This document shows, piece by piece, positions 23,375-31,937 of a stretch of 42,845 bases of DNA (positions are counted from its first letter, which is position 1; each line of letters begins with the position of its first letter). This stretch comes from an uncultured Bacilli bacterium (GTDB taxonomy: Bacteria > Bacillota_I > Bacilli_A > RF39 > UBA660): contig CALVHX010000006.1 in NCBI GenBank assembly GCA_944329195.1, positions 1 to 42,845 of the forward strand, in the 5' to 3' direction. A program made the position numbers and the translations under genes. Below the pieces are notes generated by a model. The model saw only the letters and a program-made list of their open reading frames with translations, ran no database searches and was not told where the DNA came from.

Positions 23375-24388
23375 ATGCAAAACATATATGATTTAACATT
23401 AAATGAATTAGAAGAATACTTTGTTTCTATAGATGAAAAGCCATTTAGAGCATCTCAAGTGTACGAAGGACTATATAAAAAAAGATTTAATAATTTTGAA
23501 AAAATGACAAATATTAGTAAAGAGCTGAGAGAAAAATTATCTAAAGAGTTCTCTTTATACAAAATAAAAATACTAATAAAACAGACAGGAGACAATGTAA
23601 ATAAATATTTATTCGAATTAGAAGATGGCAGTAAGATAGAATCTGTTCTCATGTTTCACAACTATGGTATAAGTATTTGCATATCATCTCAAGTTGGATG
23701 TAATATGGCGTGTGCCTTCTGTGAAAGCGGGAGATTAAAGAAAGTACGAAACCTTCTTGCCTACGAAATGGTAGAGCAGTTGCTTTTAATAGAAGAAGAT
23801 ATAAATAAAAGGATAACCCATGTTGTTATAATGGGAATTGGAGAACCATTTGATAATTATGAAAATGTAATGAAATTCATCAAAATAATAAACAGCAATA
23901 AAGGAATAAATATCGGTTCGAGACACATTACAGTTTCAACTTGTGGATTAATACCAGAAATAAGAAGATTTGCTAAAGAAGATGGACAAGTGAATTTAGC
24001 GATAAGCCTTCATGCTCCGAATAACGAAATTAGGAATAAATTAATGAAAATAAATAAAGTATACCGAGTAGAAGACTTGATAGAGGAAGTAAAAGACTAT
24101 ATAAAAAAAACAAATAGAAGAGTTACTTTTGAATATATATTACTAGAGGGCATAAATGATAGCGAAAAAGAAGCCAGAGAGTTAGTTGATCTTCTAAAAG
24201 GTATTAATTGTTACGTCAATCTAATTCCATATAACGAAACGGATAATATCGGATTTAAAAGGACAAAAGAGTGGAAAATTTTAAAGTTTTATGATATACT
24301 TAAGTCAAATAATATTAGTACGACAATCAGAAAAGAATTTGGAGGCAAAGTGTCCGCTGCTTGCGGACAATTAAGAGCCAATAATTAA
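23375..24388 (+). CDS. rlmN: Dual-specificity RNA methyltransferase RlmN
   Basis: 337 residues. Radical-SAM enzyme that methylates C2 of A2503 in 23S rRNA and A37 in tRNA. The iron-sulfur cluster Cys are 109, 113 and 116 (CNMACAFC), the methyl-carrying Cys330 is in SAACGQLR, and MGIGEPFDNYENV and SLHAPNNEIRN are conserved. The residues after the cluster (ESGRLKKVRNL) vary from common RlmN (ATGxxGxxRNL), so a Cfr-like specificity is possible, but position at the head of the prpC-prkC-rsgA-rpe operon supports RlmN. Confidence 0.93.
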   Translation: MQNIYDLTLNELEEYFVSIDEKPFRASQVYEGLYKKRFNNFEKMTNISKELREKLSKEFSLYKIKILIKQTGDNVNKYLFELEDGSKIESVLMFHNYGISICISSQVGCNMACAFCESGRLKKVRNLLAYEMVEQLLLIEEDINKRITHVVIMGIGEPFDNYENVMKFIKIINSNKGINIGSRHITVSTCGLIPEIRRFAKEDGQVNLAISLHAPNNEIRNKLMKINKVYRVEDLIEEVKDYIKKTNRRVTFEYILLEGINDSEKEARELVDLLKGINCYVNLIPYNETDNIGFKRTKEWKILKFYDILKSNNISTTIRKEFGGKVSAACGQLRANN

Positions 24389-24406
24389 GAGGAAGTGAAA
24401 GATAGT

Positions 24407-25147
24407 ATGCAGACATTTTACATGACAGATGCAGGAAAAGTAAGAACACATAACGAAGACAATGTAACAATAATAAGTAATAAGAACAATGAGTTCATTT
24501 TAGCCGTAGCGGATGGTATGGGAGGACATAAGGCTGGAGAAGTTGCTTCCAACATTGCCATCGAGTATCTTACCGAAGAATTTGAAACAATGGAGACTAT
24601 GGGAAAAAAGGAAGATGCTATTGATTGGCTTAGAAATGTGGTCAAAAAGATTAATGAAAAAATATTTTCTTACACAAAGGAAAATCCTGAAAGCAAAGGA
24701 ATGGGCACCACTTTAGTAGTGGCAATCAAAACTAACGATTACATATTGTATGGCAATATTGGGGATTCTTCCGGTTACGTTATAAAAAACGAAAAATTAC
24801 ATAAAGTGACAAAAGATCATACATTAGTAAATTTGCTAGTCTCAACGGGCGAACTAACACCTGAACAAGCAAAATTCCATCCAAGAAAAAATCTATTAAC
24901 TAGAGCACTAGGAGCTAATGATCCAATTGAGATTGATATTTTTGATGTCGACAACACAGTCAGTGGACTATTCTTATGCAGTGACGGGCTTACCAATATG
25001 GTGACAGATGAACAAATTGAAAAAGTATTAAATAGTAGTTCATCTATTGAAGAACAAGTAGAAAAGCTAATTAAAAAAAGTAATATGCGCGGGGGCACTG
25101 ACAACATATCAATCGCTTATCTAAAAAAGGAAAGTGGTGATTTATAA
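24407..25147 (+). CDS. prpC: PP2C-type Ser/Thr protein phosphatase PrpC/Stp
   Basis: 246 residues from ATG 24407, with GAGG about 13 nt upstream; the in-frame GTG at 24395 is only 2 nt from it. PPM metal-binding motifs are VRTHNEDNV, VADGMGGHKAGEVAS, GNIGDSSGYV, LCSDGLTNMV and GGTDNISIA. PrpC reverses phosphorylation by PrkC. The stop overlaps the prkC ATG by 1 nt. The length is normal. Confidence 0.96.
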   Translation: MQTFYMTDAGKVRTHNEDNVTIISNKNNEFILAVADGMGGHKAGEVASNIAIEYLTEEFETMETMGKKEDAIDWLRNVVKKINEKIFSYTKENPESKGMGTTLVVAIKTNDYILYGNIGDSSGYVIKNEKLHKVTKDHTLVNLLVSTGELTPEQAKFHPRKNLLTRALGANDPIEIDIFDVDNTVSGLFLCSDGLTNMVTDEQIEKVLNSSSSIEEQVEKLIKKSNMRGGTDNISIAYLKKESGDL

Positions 25148-26892
25148 TGCTATCAAAAGGGCAAAAAATCAATGAAAGATATGAAATCATCAAGACTATA
25201 GGTGAAGGTGGTATGGCAAATGTTTACCTAGCAAATGATACCATTCTTGAAAGAAAAGTGGCTATTAAAGTGCTTCGTGGCGATTTATCTAACGACGAAA
25301 AATTTATTCGAAGATTTAAAAGAGAAGCGCTTTCTGTATCAAATTTATCACATCCAAATATTGTCGAAGTATATGATGTGGGAGAAGAAGATGGGAACTA
25401 TTATATTGTCATGGAGTATATTGAGGGCAAAACCTTAAAACAGCTTCTCCAAAAAAGAGGAGCACTTACTCTTCCAGAAGTAATAGATATAATGAGCCAG
25501 CTAACTGATGGTTTGGCTCATGCCCACGAAGCATATATTATCCACCGAGATATCAAACCCCAAAATATTATGATTGAAGATAATGGATTGGTTAAGATAA
25601 CTGATTTTGGTATTGCAATGGCCCTAAATTCGACGCAGCTAACACAAACAAATTCTGTCATGGGCTCCGTTCACTACTTACCACCGGAGCAAGCTAATGG
25701 CAAAGGGTCAACTATTAAAAGCGATATATATTCTTTAGGTATTCTAATGTATGAACTTATAACTGGCTCTGTGCCATTTAAAGGAGATACCGCTGTAGAA
25801 ATAGCCCTAAAGCACATGAAGGAAAAAATACCGAGCATTAGAAAGCAAAATCCAACTATACCACAGTCTGTAGAAAATATTGTCTTAAAGGCAACCGCTA
25901 AAAACCCCAAAAACAGATACGATACAGTAAGAGAAATGTATACGGACTTACAAACGGCAATGGAAAGGCAAAACGAAAAAAGATTAGTTTATGAGTATCC
26001 CGAAAATGATTTAGAAGAAACGAAAGTGATCCCTCCAGTGACTAAACATCAGAAGCAGTCAACAGTAGATAAGCCTCTAGAAGCAAAAGAGGAAGAAGAC
26101 GAGGAAATATCATCAAATAAAAATGAAAAAAATAAACTTCCAATAATTCTTGCGGCAGTTTTACTTGTCATCCTAATAACGCTTGCAGGAATATATTTGC
26201 TTATTACTAACAATGATGTAAAGGAAGTAAAAGTTCCGGACGTAACCGGGTTAACTCTTGAAGAAGCCATTGAAAAAATAGAAGAAGAAGGATTAGAATA
26301 CACGACAAAATCAGAAGAAAGTTCTACTGTTGAAGAAGGAAAAGTAATAAGAACTGAACCAAAGGCAGGTTCCACCAAAACTAAAGGAAGTACTATAACA
26401 ATTGTCGAATCGACCGGAGAAAAATATCTGCTACTAGAAGATTACACTGGAAAAAATTATTATGAAATAAAAGCAAAATTAGAGCTTAATGGGATTCAAG
26501 TAGAGATGAAGACAAAAAGTGTGGAAGATGCTTCGGAGTATAAGGACAAAGAAGACCTAATAATTGATCAGGAGCCTAAGTTTAAAGAGAATGAAGAACA
26601 AAAATTATTTGCTAAAGATCATGTAATTCTATATATACCAGAAGTTGACGTATATCCTGATATGGTAGAAGAAAAATGGACTTTATCACAAGTACAAGAT
26701 TTTGCCAAAGAATACAACTTGACACTGGATATCACATATGAGGAGACAGAAGAAATAGAAGAAAACATAATATTATCGCAAAATAGAGAACCGGGAGATC
26801 CAATATATGAAGGTTATACATTAAAGATAACCATATCAAAAAAGCCAGAAGAAGAAGAGCCTGCTGATGATTTGCTACCGGGAACCGAATGA
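25147..26892 (+). CDS. prkC: PASTA-domain Ser/Thr kinase PrkC/Stk
   Basis: 581 residues. The cytoplasmic Hanks kinase domain (1-270) has GEGGMANVYLA, the ATP-binding Lys in VAIKVL, HRDIKPQNIM (about 136-145), DFGIAMA and SDIYSLGILMYEL. A charged linker leads to one membrane helix (about 332-355, ILAAVLLVILITLAGIYLLI) and three PASTA domains outside (KVPDVTGLTLEEA, LLEDYTGKNYYEI, VYPDMVEEKWTLS). PASTA domains sense muropeptides or lipid II, and the kinase controls wall synthesis, growth arrest and germination. It pairs with PrpC upstream. Confidence 0.97.
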   Translation: MLSKGQKINERYEIIKTIGEGGMANVYLANDTILERKVAIKVLRGDLSNDEKFIRRFKREALSVSNLSHPNIVEVYDVGEEDGNYYIVMEYIEGKTLKQLLQKRGALTLPEVIDIMSQLTDGLAHAHEAYIIHRDIKPQNIMIEDNGLVKITDFGIAMALNSTQLTQTNSVMGSVHYLPPEQANGKGSTIKSDIYSLGILMYELITGSVPFKGDTAVEIALKHMKEKIPSIRKQNPTIPQSVENIVLKATAKNPKNRYDTVREMYTDLQTAMERQNEKRLVYEYPENDLEETKVIPPVTKHQKQSTVDKPLEAKEEEDEEISSNKNEKNKLPIILAAVLLVILITLAGIYLLITNNDVKEVKVPDVTGLTLEEAIEKIEEEGLEYTTKSEESSTVEEGKVIRTEPKAGSTKTKGSTITIVESTGEKYLLLEDYTGKNYYEIKAKLELNGIQVEMKTKSVEDASEYKDKEDLIIDQEPKFKENEEQKLFAKDHVILYIPEVDVYPDMVEEKWTLSQVQDFAKEYNLTLDITYEETEEIEENIILSQNREPGDPIYEGYTLKITISKKPEEEEPADDLLPGTE

Positions 26893-26907
26893 TAAAGAGG
26901 AAAACAG

Positions 26908-27741
26908 ATGGAAGGAATCATAATAAAAAATGAGAGTAATAATTACACAGTACGTACCAAAAATGGAGTGCATATATGTAAGCCACGAGGAAAATTTAGA
27001 TTTGAAAATGTAACTCCTCTAGTAGGTGATAAAGTTTTAATAGACACCGTAAATGATTATATTATTGAGATAACCCCAAGAAGAAATGCTCTAATTAGAC
27101 CATCAATTGCTAATGTTGATATAGCATTAATTGTAACAGCGGTCAAAGAACCAAAACTAGACTATAACCTATTAGATAAACTTTTGACAATAGTATCGTA
27201 TAACAATATAGAACCCATAATTTGCCTAACAAAAATAGACCTATTGGAAAAAGATGAAGAAAATAAGATAAAAAAAACAATGTCCTACTATCAAAAAATA
27301 GGATACAAGGTAATAACAAACCAAGACTTGAAAAAATTAAAAAACATCCTAAAAAACAAAATAACAGTCTTTGCAGGTCAGTCAGGAGCAGGTAAATCAT
27401 CTCTTTTAAACAAATTAGATAAAAATTTAAACTTACAGACAAATGAGATATCAAAGTCATTAGGAAGAGGTAGACATACGACTAGATGTATCACTTTATA
27501 TGATATTAATGGTGGATTAGTTGCGGATACTCCCGGTTTTTCAATGGTTGATTTTCACGGGATGGAAAAGATAGATATCAGAGATAATATGAAAGAAATG
27601 TTTGATAATTTAGAAAAATGCAAGTATCGCGATTGTATGCATCTCAAGGAGGAAGGCTGTTGCATAAAAAAAATGGTTGAAAATAAAGAAATATTAGAAT
27701 CAAGATATAACAATTACAAAGCCTTTATAGGGGGAAAATAA
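26908..27741 (+). CDS. rsgA: Ribosome small-subunit GTPase RsgA
   Basis: 277 residues. Circularly permuted GTPase that checks late 30S assembly. The order is OB-fold, then G4 (CLTKIDLL), then G1 (GQSGAGKSSLLNKL, from about residue 157), G2/switch (GRHTTR) and G3 (DTPGFS), with a C-terminal zinc motif CKYRDCMHLKEEGC. It is slightly short of the usual 290-300 residues. Sixteen nt after prkC; rpe follows 1 nt after the stop. Confidence 0.96.
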   Translation: MEGIIIKNESNNYTVRTKNGVHICKPRGKFRFENVTPLVGDKVLIDTVNDYIIEITPRRNALIRPSIANVDIALIVTAVKEPKLDYNLLDKLLTIVSYNNIEPIICLTKIDLLEKDEENKIKKTMSYYQKIGYKVITNQDLKKLKNILKNKITVFAGQSGAGKSSLLNKLDKNLNLQTNEISKSLGRGRHTTRCITLYDINGGLVADTPGFSMVDFHGMEKIDIRDNMKEMFDNLEKCKYRDCMHLKEEGCCIKKMVENKEILESRYNNYKAFIGGK

Positions 27742-27742
27742 A

Positions 27743-28369
27743 ATGGAAATATCTGTATCAATTTTAAACTCAGAAGACAAGAAAAAGATAATAAAAGAGC
27801 TAAATAATTCAACTATAAATTATTACCATTTAGATATAATGGACGGAAATTTTGTTTCTCAAAAAGCTTTATCCCTTGAAGAAATATCAGAAATTATTCC
27901 CATTTCCAATAAAGAACTGGATGTTCACTTAATGGTGAGCAATCCAACCAAATACATCGAATATCTTGGGAAAATAAAACTAGTTACATATATAACCATT
28001 CATTTGGAGATAGATAAAGAAATCTTAAATTTAATAAAAAAAATAAAGTCGTACCATAAAAAAGTAGGAATATCAATTAAACCAAATACTGATATTAATC
28101 TTTTAAAACCATATCTAAAATATATCGATTTAATTCTTGTTATGACTGTCGAACCTGGCCTAGGAGGCCAAGCTTTTCTAGAAAACAGTCCAAGTAGATT
28201 GCATCAAATCAAACAGCTAATTACTGGCTATGACATACAATTAGAAGTCGATGGAGGAATTAACAATCAAACAATAAAGTTAGTTCAAGAAGCCGATATA
28301 GCGGTTGTTGGTTCATATATTACCACTTCCGATAATCCGATTATGCAAATAAGTAAGTTATCTGCATAA
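27743..28369 (+). CDS. rpe: Ribulose-phosphate 3-epimerase
   Basis: 208 residues. TIM-barrel enzyme that interconverts ribulose 5-phosphate and xylulose 5-phosphate in the pentose phosphate pathway. Motifs HLDIMDGNFV (metal His, catalytic Asp), LDVHLMVSNP, MTVEPGLGGQAF and LEVDGGINNQT carry the metal and phosphate ligands. It is the last gene of the rlmN-prpC-prkC-rsgA-rpe run; thiN, common next in Bacilli, is absent. Confidence 0.95.
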   Translation: MEISVSILNSEDKKKIIKELNNSTINYYHLDIMDGNFVSQKALSLEEISEIIPISNKELDVHLMVSNPTKYIEYLGKIKLVTYITIHLEIDKEILNLIKKIKSYHKKVGISIKPNTDINLLKPYLKYIDLILVMTVEPGLGGQAFLENSPSRLHQIKQLITGYDIQLEVDGGINNQTIKLVQEADIAVVGSYITTSDNPIMQISKLSA

Positions 28370-28411
28370 TAATGCTCACTTATCTTATAATAATAAAAGA
28401 AAGGAGCATTA
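28370..28411 (+). promoter_or_regulatory. Inverted repeat that includes the ribosome binding site of the next small gene
   Basis: TAATGCTC (28370-28377) and GAGCATTA (28404-28411) are perfect 8-bp arms 26 nt apart. The right arm contains the GGAG that would serve the ATG at 28417, so pairing could hide the site. A TATAAT lies within the loop, in which case a transcript starting there would lack the left arm. Confidence 0.4.
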
Positions 28412-28416
28412 ATACC

Positions 28417-28542
28417 ATGGAAAATAATAAACAAAAATTAGAAAATGAAATACTGGAAGAAGAATATAAGTTGGGGAAAGAGTATTATAGTAAGTTATTA
28501 GAAAAAGCAAAAGAAGAAAATAATAACCAGAAACTATTATAG
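28417..28542 (+). CDS. Small charged helical protein, unknown
   Basis: 41 residues (MENNKQKLENEILEEEYKLG ...), almost entirely Glu/Lys/Asn/Leu and predicted to be one long helix. AAGGAG precedes the ATG by 10 nt and a strong terminator follows, so it looks like a real gene. It occupies the place where spoVM lies in Bacillus but has no resemblance to that amphipathic 26-residue peptide. No family recognised. Confidence 0.5.
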   Translation: MENNKQKLENEILEEEYKLGKEYYSKLLEKAKEENNNQKLL

Positions 28543-28558
28543 TAAATATAAAAAGTAA

Positions 28559-28595
28559 AGTCTGATTAAAATATGATTTAATCAGACTCTTTTAC
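28559..28595 (+). terminator. Strong terminator after the 41-codon gene
   Basis: AGTCTGATTAAA and TTTAATCAGACT, 12-bp perfect arms with a 6-nt loop, then CTTTT. It may also act for rpmB transcription arriving from the right. Confidence 0.85.
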
Positions 28596-28611
28596 TATCT
28601 TTAAATAAATA

Positions 28612-28788
28612 TTATGCTACTTCGTTATTTTTCTTTAGTCCTCTTGCTTCTCTAACACTAGTCTTAATCTTACTTCCATCTTTAAGTGTTACAGTCGTAA
28701 AATTAACTTTCTGTTTGTCCTTAGATATCTTCAAACAATTAGGTCTATTATTTACAGATCTTGTTTTCTTACTTGTTACTTTTTCCAT
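28612..28788 (-). CDS. rpmB: Ribosomal protein bL28
   Basis: 58 residues with GGAGGG 7 nt before ATG. The C-terminal two-thirds (NCLKISKDKQKVNFTTVTLK, then SKIKTSVREARGLKKNNEV) follow the bL28 pattern NLQKVR...GKxKKVYVSARALKSGKV, and KKTRSVNNR replaces the usual zinc-binding or GKKTxxGNxRSH start. The N-terminal CxxTGKK Cys is lacking. Location on the opposite strand just past rsgA-rpe is the same as in Bacillus. The protein is a constituent of the 50S subunit. Confidence 0.85.
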   Translation of the reverse strand: MEKVTSKKTRSVNNRPNCLKISKDKQKVNFTTVTLKDGSKIKTSVREARGLKKNNEVA

Positions 28789-28818
28789 CGTCTTTCCCTC
28801 CTCATCAGTTCGTAATTA

Positions 28819-28847
28819 ACTTTACCATAAAAATCGCTCTAAGTCAA
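28819..28847 (-). promoter_or_regulatory. rpmB promoter
   Basis: On the minus strand TTGACT, a 17-nt spacer ending in TGG, then TAAAGT: near-consensus sigma-A promoter with extended -10, 31 nt upstream of the rpmB ATG. Confidence 0.7.
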
Positions 28848-28938
28848 TAGGATTATTTTGTTCAATTTTAAATCATAAAAAAATAGTCTTAATATGCTAC
28901 AAAATATATTGTATTTAGTAATATTAGAACACAAAAAA

Positions 28939-29646
28939 TTAATTATCTTCTATATAATTTCCTCGTTTAATAAATTCTTTCAAGATTTTAGTAATAGCTC
29001 TCTTCTCTATCCTTGACACATAACTCCTAGATATACCAAGTTCTTTGGCAATCTCTTTCTGTGTAATTTCATTATTTCCATCTAGGCCGTACCTTTTACA
29101 TAACACTTCCTTTTCTCTTTTATTAAGAACTTTCATATATTCTTTTAATAATTTAATATTATCATTTTTATGTATTTCTTCAGCAAAATCAGGATCTGCT
29201 GTCTTAAGCACATCCAAGATAGTAACCTCATTTCCCTCTTTATCATAACTAATGCCATCGTAAATACTGACATTTTTAGAATTCTTTTTATCTGCTCGAA
29301 AATACATTAATATTTCATTTTCGGCACACTTTGCAATATATGTAGTAAGTCTTACATTTTTTTGGGGAGAAAAACTATCGATACCCTTTATAAGACCTAT
29401 AGTTCCAATGCCTATTAAGTCGTCGATATCGTTTGTATTAGATTCAAACTTTTTAACAATATGCGCCACTAATCGCAGATTTCTTTCTATTAGAACATTT
29501 CTTGCCTCTTTATCACCATTTAACATTTTTTCAATATAAATTTCTTCCTCCTCTTTTGAAAGAGGATTAGGAAAAACATTGTTAGAATACGCACCAGTAA
29601 AAAAAGCAAAATTATCAATAATAAAATTAAAAAAATTAAATAACAT
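28939..29646 (-). CDS. sigK: Sporulation sigma factor SigK-like (pro-sigma-K)
   Basis: 235 residues from the second of two adjacent ATG codons, the better spaced from AGGAGG. An N-terminal hydrophobic stretch (LFNFFNFIIDNFAFFTGAYS) followed by NNVFPNPLSKEEE is laid out like the pro-peptide and start of Bacillus pro-sigma-K. Region 2 reads ARNVLIERNLRLVAHIVKKF, DDLIGIGTIGLIKGIDSF and NEILMYFR; region 4 ends KEIAKELGISRSYVSRIEKR. Sigma-K drives late mother-cell genes for spore coat and lysis. The gene is uninterrupted (no skin element). Sigma-E is the main alternative. Confidence 0.88.
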   Translation of the reverse strand: MLFNFFNFIIDNFAFFTGAYSNNVFPNPLSKEEEEIYIEKMLNGDKEARNVLIERNLRLVAHIVKKFESNTNDIDDLIGIGTIGLIKGIDSFSPQKNVRLTTYIAKCAENEILMYFRADKKNSKNVSIYDGISYDKEGNEVTILDVLKTADPDFAEEIHKNDNIKLLKEYMKVLNKREKEVLCKRYGLDGNNEITQKEIAKELGISRSYVSRIEKRAITKILKEFIKRGNYIEDN

Positions 29647-29761
29647 CATACCTCCTAATAAATAATATAATAAAAATAATCTAATTATGATTAAATATAT
29701 ATGATAAAAAATCGTCTTTTATTTGACTAAAAAATATAGTATAATTAAATCGAGGTGTAAT

Positions 29762-30283
29762 ATGAACTATTTTTTCCCAGATATTTATCAAAAGAGTATA
29801 TATACAATAAATTACGACAAGTTAAAAGAAAATGGTATAAAGTGTCTTCTTTTCGATTTAGACAATACATGTGTGCCATATGTAGAAAAAACACCTACAA
29901 GAAAGCTTGTAGACTTATTTGATAAATTAACTAATATGGGTTTAAAAGTTATTATTTTTTCCAATTCACCTAAAAAAAGATTAGAACCATTCAAAAAAAA
30001 GTTGAATGTCGATTGCTGTGCTAACGCCAAAAAACCGAGAAAAAATAAATTTTTAGTAATTTTAAAAACGTTTAATTATGATTTGTCAGAAGTTGCAATA
30101 ATTGGCGATCAACTAATGACCGATATATATGGTGGTAATAAAGTCGGAATAACGACCATATTAGTCAATCCTATGTCCGATACAGACATGCCACTTACTA
30201 AAATTTACCGTTTTATTGAGAAAAAAAAGATAACAAAAATGACAAAGCAAGGAATATTTAAAGTAGGAAGATATTATGATTAA
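29762..30283 (+). CDS. yqeG: YqeG-family HAD phosphatase
   Basis: 173 residues from ATG 29762 with GAGGTG upstream. HAD motif I is FDLDNTCVPY (Asp32, Asp34), motif II IIFSNS, and motifs III/IV KPRKNKF and IIGDQLMTDIYGGNKVGI. YqeG proteins are HAD IIIA phosphatases found next to the ribosome-assembly GTPase YqeH, as here, where the genes overlap by 8 nt. The substrate is not firmly known. Confidence 0.93.
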   Translation: MNYFFPDIYQKSIYTINYDKLKENGIKCLLFDLDNTCVPYVEKTPTRKLVDLFDKLTNMGLKVIIFSNSPKKRLEPFKKKLNVDCCANAKKPRKNKFLVILKTFNYDLSEVAIIGDQLMTDIYGGNKVGITTILVNPMSDTDMPLTKIYRFIEKKKITKMTKQGIFKVGRYYD

Positions 30284-31250
30284 AAAGTGTCTAGGGTGTG
30301 GAGCCTCTATTCAAGTAGAACATGAAAAGAACAAAGAAAATATGAATAACATAGAAAGATCATTATGTGAAAGATGTTTTAAATTAAAAAATTATGGAGA
30401 ATATAAAAATACAAATTTAACAAATGAGGATTATCAAAAAATATTAGACAAAATACCTAAAGATGCACTTGTAATTTATGTGACATCTCTACTAAATATT
30501 AATTTAAAATACATAAATAGATTTGATAATGTTATAATTGTCTTAACTAAAAAAGACCTATTACCAAAATCAGTAAAAGATTACAAACTAATAAATTATG
30601 TATCGAAAGTGACCGATAAATATCTTGATATTGAGATAATAAGTTCAATAAAAAATTATAATTTAGATAGCTTATTTTCAAAATTAAAAAAATATGGCAG
30701 AGGAAAAGAAATATATTTTGTAGGAATGACAAATTCTGGTAAGTCGACTCTAATAAACAAATTAATAAAAAATTATTCTAATGAAAAAAAAGAGATAACG
30801 ACAAGCATGTATCCTTCAACTACTCTAGGTAAAATAGAAGTATGCATTGATAACTTAAAAATAATAGATACCCCAGGATTATTAAGTAGCGGAAGTATTT
30901 TAAATACTTTGAACATACAAGACATAAAAAGAGTAACTCCAACCAAAGAAATAAAGCCTAGAAGCTATCAGCTTAAAAATACAGGCTCTCTACTTATAGA
31001 TGATATAATTAGACTTAATTATTATAATGATAACAACATAACAATATATCTAGCAAATAGTTTAAAAATAACAAGGATTAGTCTAGGCAATCAAAAGTTA
31101 AAAGATAGCAAAAAAACAACATTTAATTTAGAAAAAAATAAGGATATAGTTATTGAAGACTTATGTTTCATAAAATTCACTAATGAATGTAAAATAGAAA
31201 TCTATGCTCCATCTTCGGTAAATATTTACGTAAGAGATAATTTAATATGA
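30276..31250 (+). CDS. yqeH: Ribosome-biogenesis GTPase YqeH
   Basis: 324 residues, slightly short for YqeH (about 365). Zinc finger Cys5/Cys8 and Cys31/Cys34 (CLGCG, CERCF), then a circularly permuted GTPase: G4 VLTKKDLLPK, G5 near IISSIKN, G1 [15 protein letters not shown]3 IIDTPGLL. A C-terminal TRAP-like RNA-binding domain follows. YqeH is needed for 30S assembly. It is translated with yqeG. Confidence 0.95.
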   Translation: MIKKCLGCGASIQVEHEKNKENMNNIERSLCERCFKLKNYGEYKNTNLTNEDYQKILDKIPKDALVIYVTSLLNINLKYINRFDNVIIVLTKKDLLPKSVKDYKLINYVSKVTDKYLDIEIISSIKNYNLDSLFSKLKKYGRGKEIYFVGMTNSGKSTLINKLIKNYSNEKKEITTSMYPSTTLGKIEVCIDNLKIIDTPGLLSSGSILNTLNIQDIKRVTPTKEIKPRSYQLKNTGSLLIDDIIRLNYYNDNNITIYLANSLKITRISLGNQKLKDSKKTTFNLEKNKDIVIEDLCFIKFTNECKIEIYAPSSVNIYVRDNLI

Positions 31251-31266
31251 AAAAGTAATATTACTA

Positions 31267-31295
31267 TTTACATTTTTATCATTTTATATTATAAT
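31267..31295 (+). promoter_or_regulatory. Promoter of the 31323 gene
   Basis: TTTACA (31267-31272), 17-nt spacer, TATAAT (31290-31295), then GAGGAGG before ATG 31323. Confidence 0.65.
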
Positions 31296-31322
31296 TTAAC
31301 TAGAATAAGAGGAGGCATATGT

Positions 31323-31793
31323 ATGAATTATCTTACTAAAGAAGAATTAGAAAAATTGGCATCTAAATTAACTGACAATCCTACAATTGGAACCATAGAA
31401 GCATTCGTAGAAGAACATAAAGGTAAGGACCAAAATTTAGGAGAAGGAGCTCCCTTTCTACAATCTACGCAACCTTTAAATCCAACATCTTCTATAAATG
31501 AAATCCCAGCAGTTCAACAAGTTCCAAGTGATGGGCAAGGTGCGCAAGTGGCTTTCAATGGGAACATATTTAATCCAAGCGTAGAACATGGAAAACCAGA
31601 TTTAATGGAGACAACCAACAACTTTAAATTGGATATAGGTTCTGCACCTAATAACTCTATTCCAAGTGGCAATCCATTCTTTGGACAGCCAAGCCCAAAT
31701 ACAAATACAGGAAATACAATTCCTATTGGCAACCCTCAAGCAACAATATTAGGTGAAATGCAAAATCCAAGTAGTTATTCGAGAGCAGCTTAA
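31323..31793 (+). CDS. Asn/Pro/Ser-rich low-complexity protein, unknown
   Basis: 156 residues. A short helical head (MNYLTKEELEKLASKLTDNP ...) is followed by about 110 residues of disordered sequence rich in Asn, Pro, Ser, Gly and Gln (GNPFFGQPSPNTNTGNT) and a YSRAA end. No signal peptide and no membrane helix. It has its own good promoter, a strong ribosome binding site and a terminator, so it is probably well expressed. I do not recognise it. A similar head-plus-disordered-tail layout is seen in the 34269 gene nearby, without clear sequence identity. Confidence 0.65.
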   Translation: MNYLTKEELEKLASKLTDNPTIGTIEAFVEEHKGKDQNLGEGAPFLQSTQPLNPTSSINEIPAVQQVPSDGQGAQVAFNGNIFNPSVEHGKPDLMETTNNFKLDIGSAPNNSIPSGNPFFGQPSPNTNTGNTIPIGNPQATILGEMQNPSSYSRAA

Positions 31794-31812
31794 TTTGCAA
31801 AACCAAATAACT

Positions 31813-31843
31813 AGTAAGTAATAAGAAAGTTACTCACTTTTTT
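31813..31843 (+). terminator. Terminator after the 31323 gene
   Basis: AGTAAGTAA and TTACTCACT arms with one mismatch, followed by TTTTTT. Confidence 0.6.
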
Positions 31844-31883
31844 AATAGATCAACTATTGATATCACTCTATACAAATTATTCT

Positions 31884-31912
31884 TTGCACACTTGAAAGAA
31901 TTATGCTATAAT
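31884..31912 (+). promoter_or_regulatory. Promoter of the 31938 gene
   Basis: TTGCAC (31884-31889), 17-nt spacer ending in TGC, TATAAT (31907-31912). Same extended -10 style as the promoter at 3524. Confidence 0.7.
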
Positions 31913-31937
31913 AATGCGCTAGGAAAGTGGCATTCAA

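Noticed and set aside
28417-28542. The small gene before rpmB as SpoVM, by position
   Set aside because: SpoVM is a 26-residue amphipathic peptide with a conserved core; this product is a 41-residue highly charged helix without similarity.
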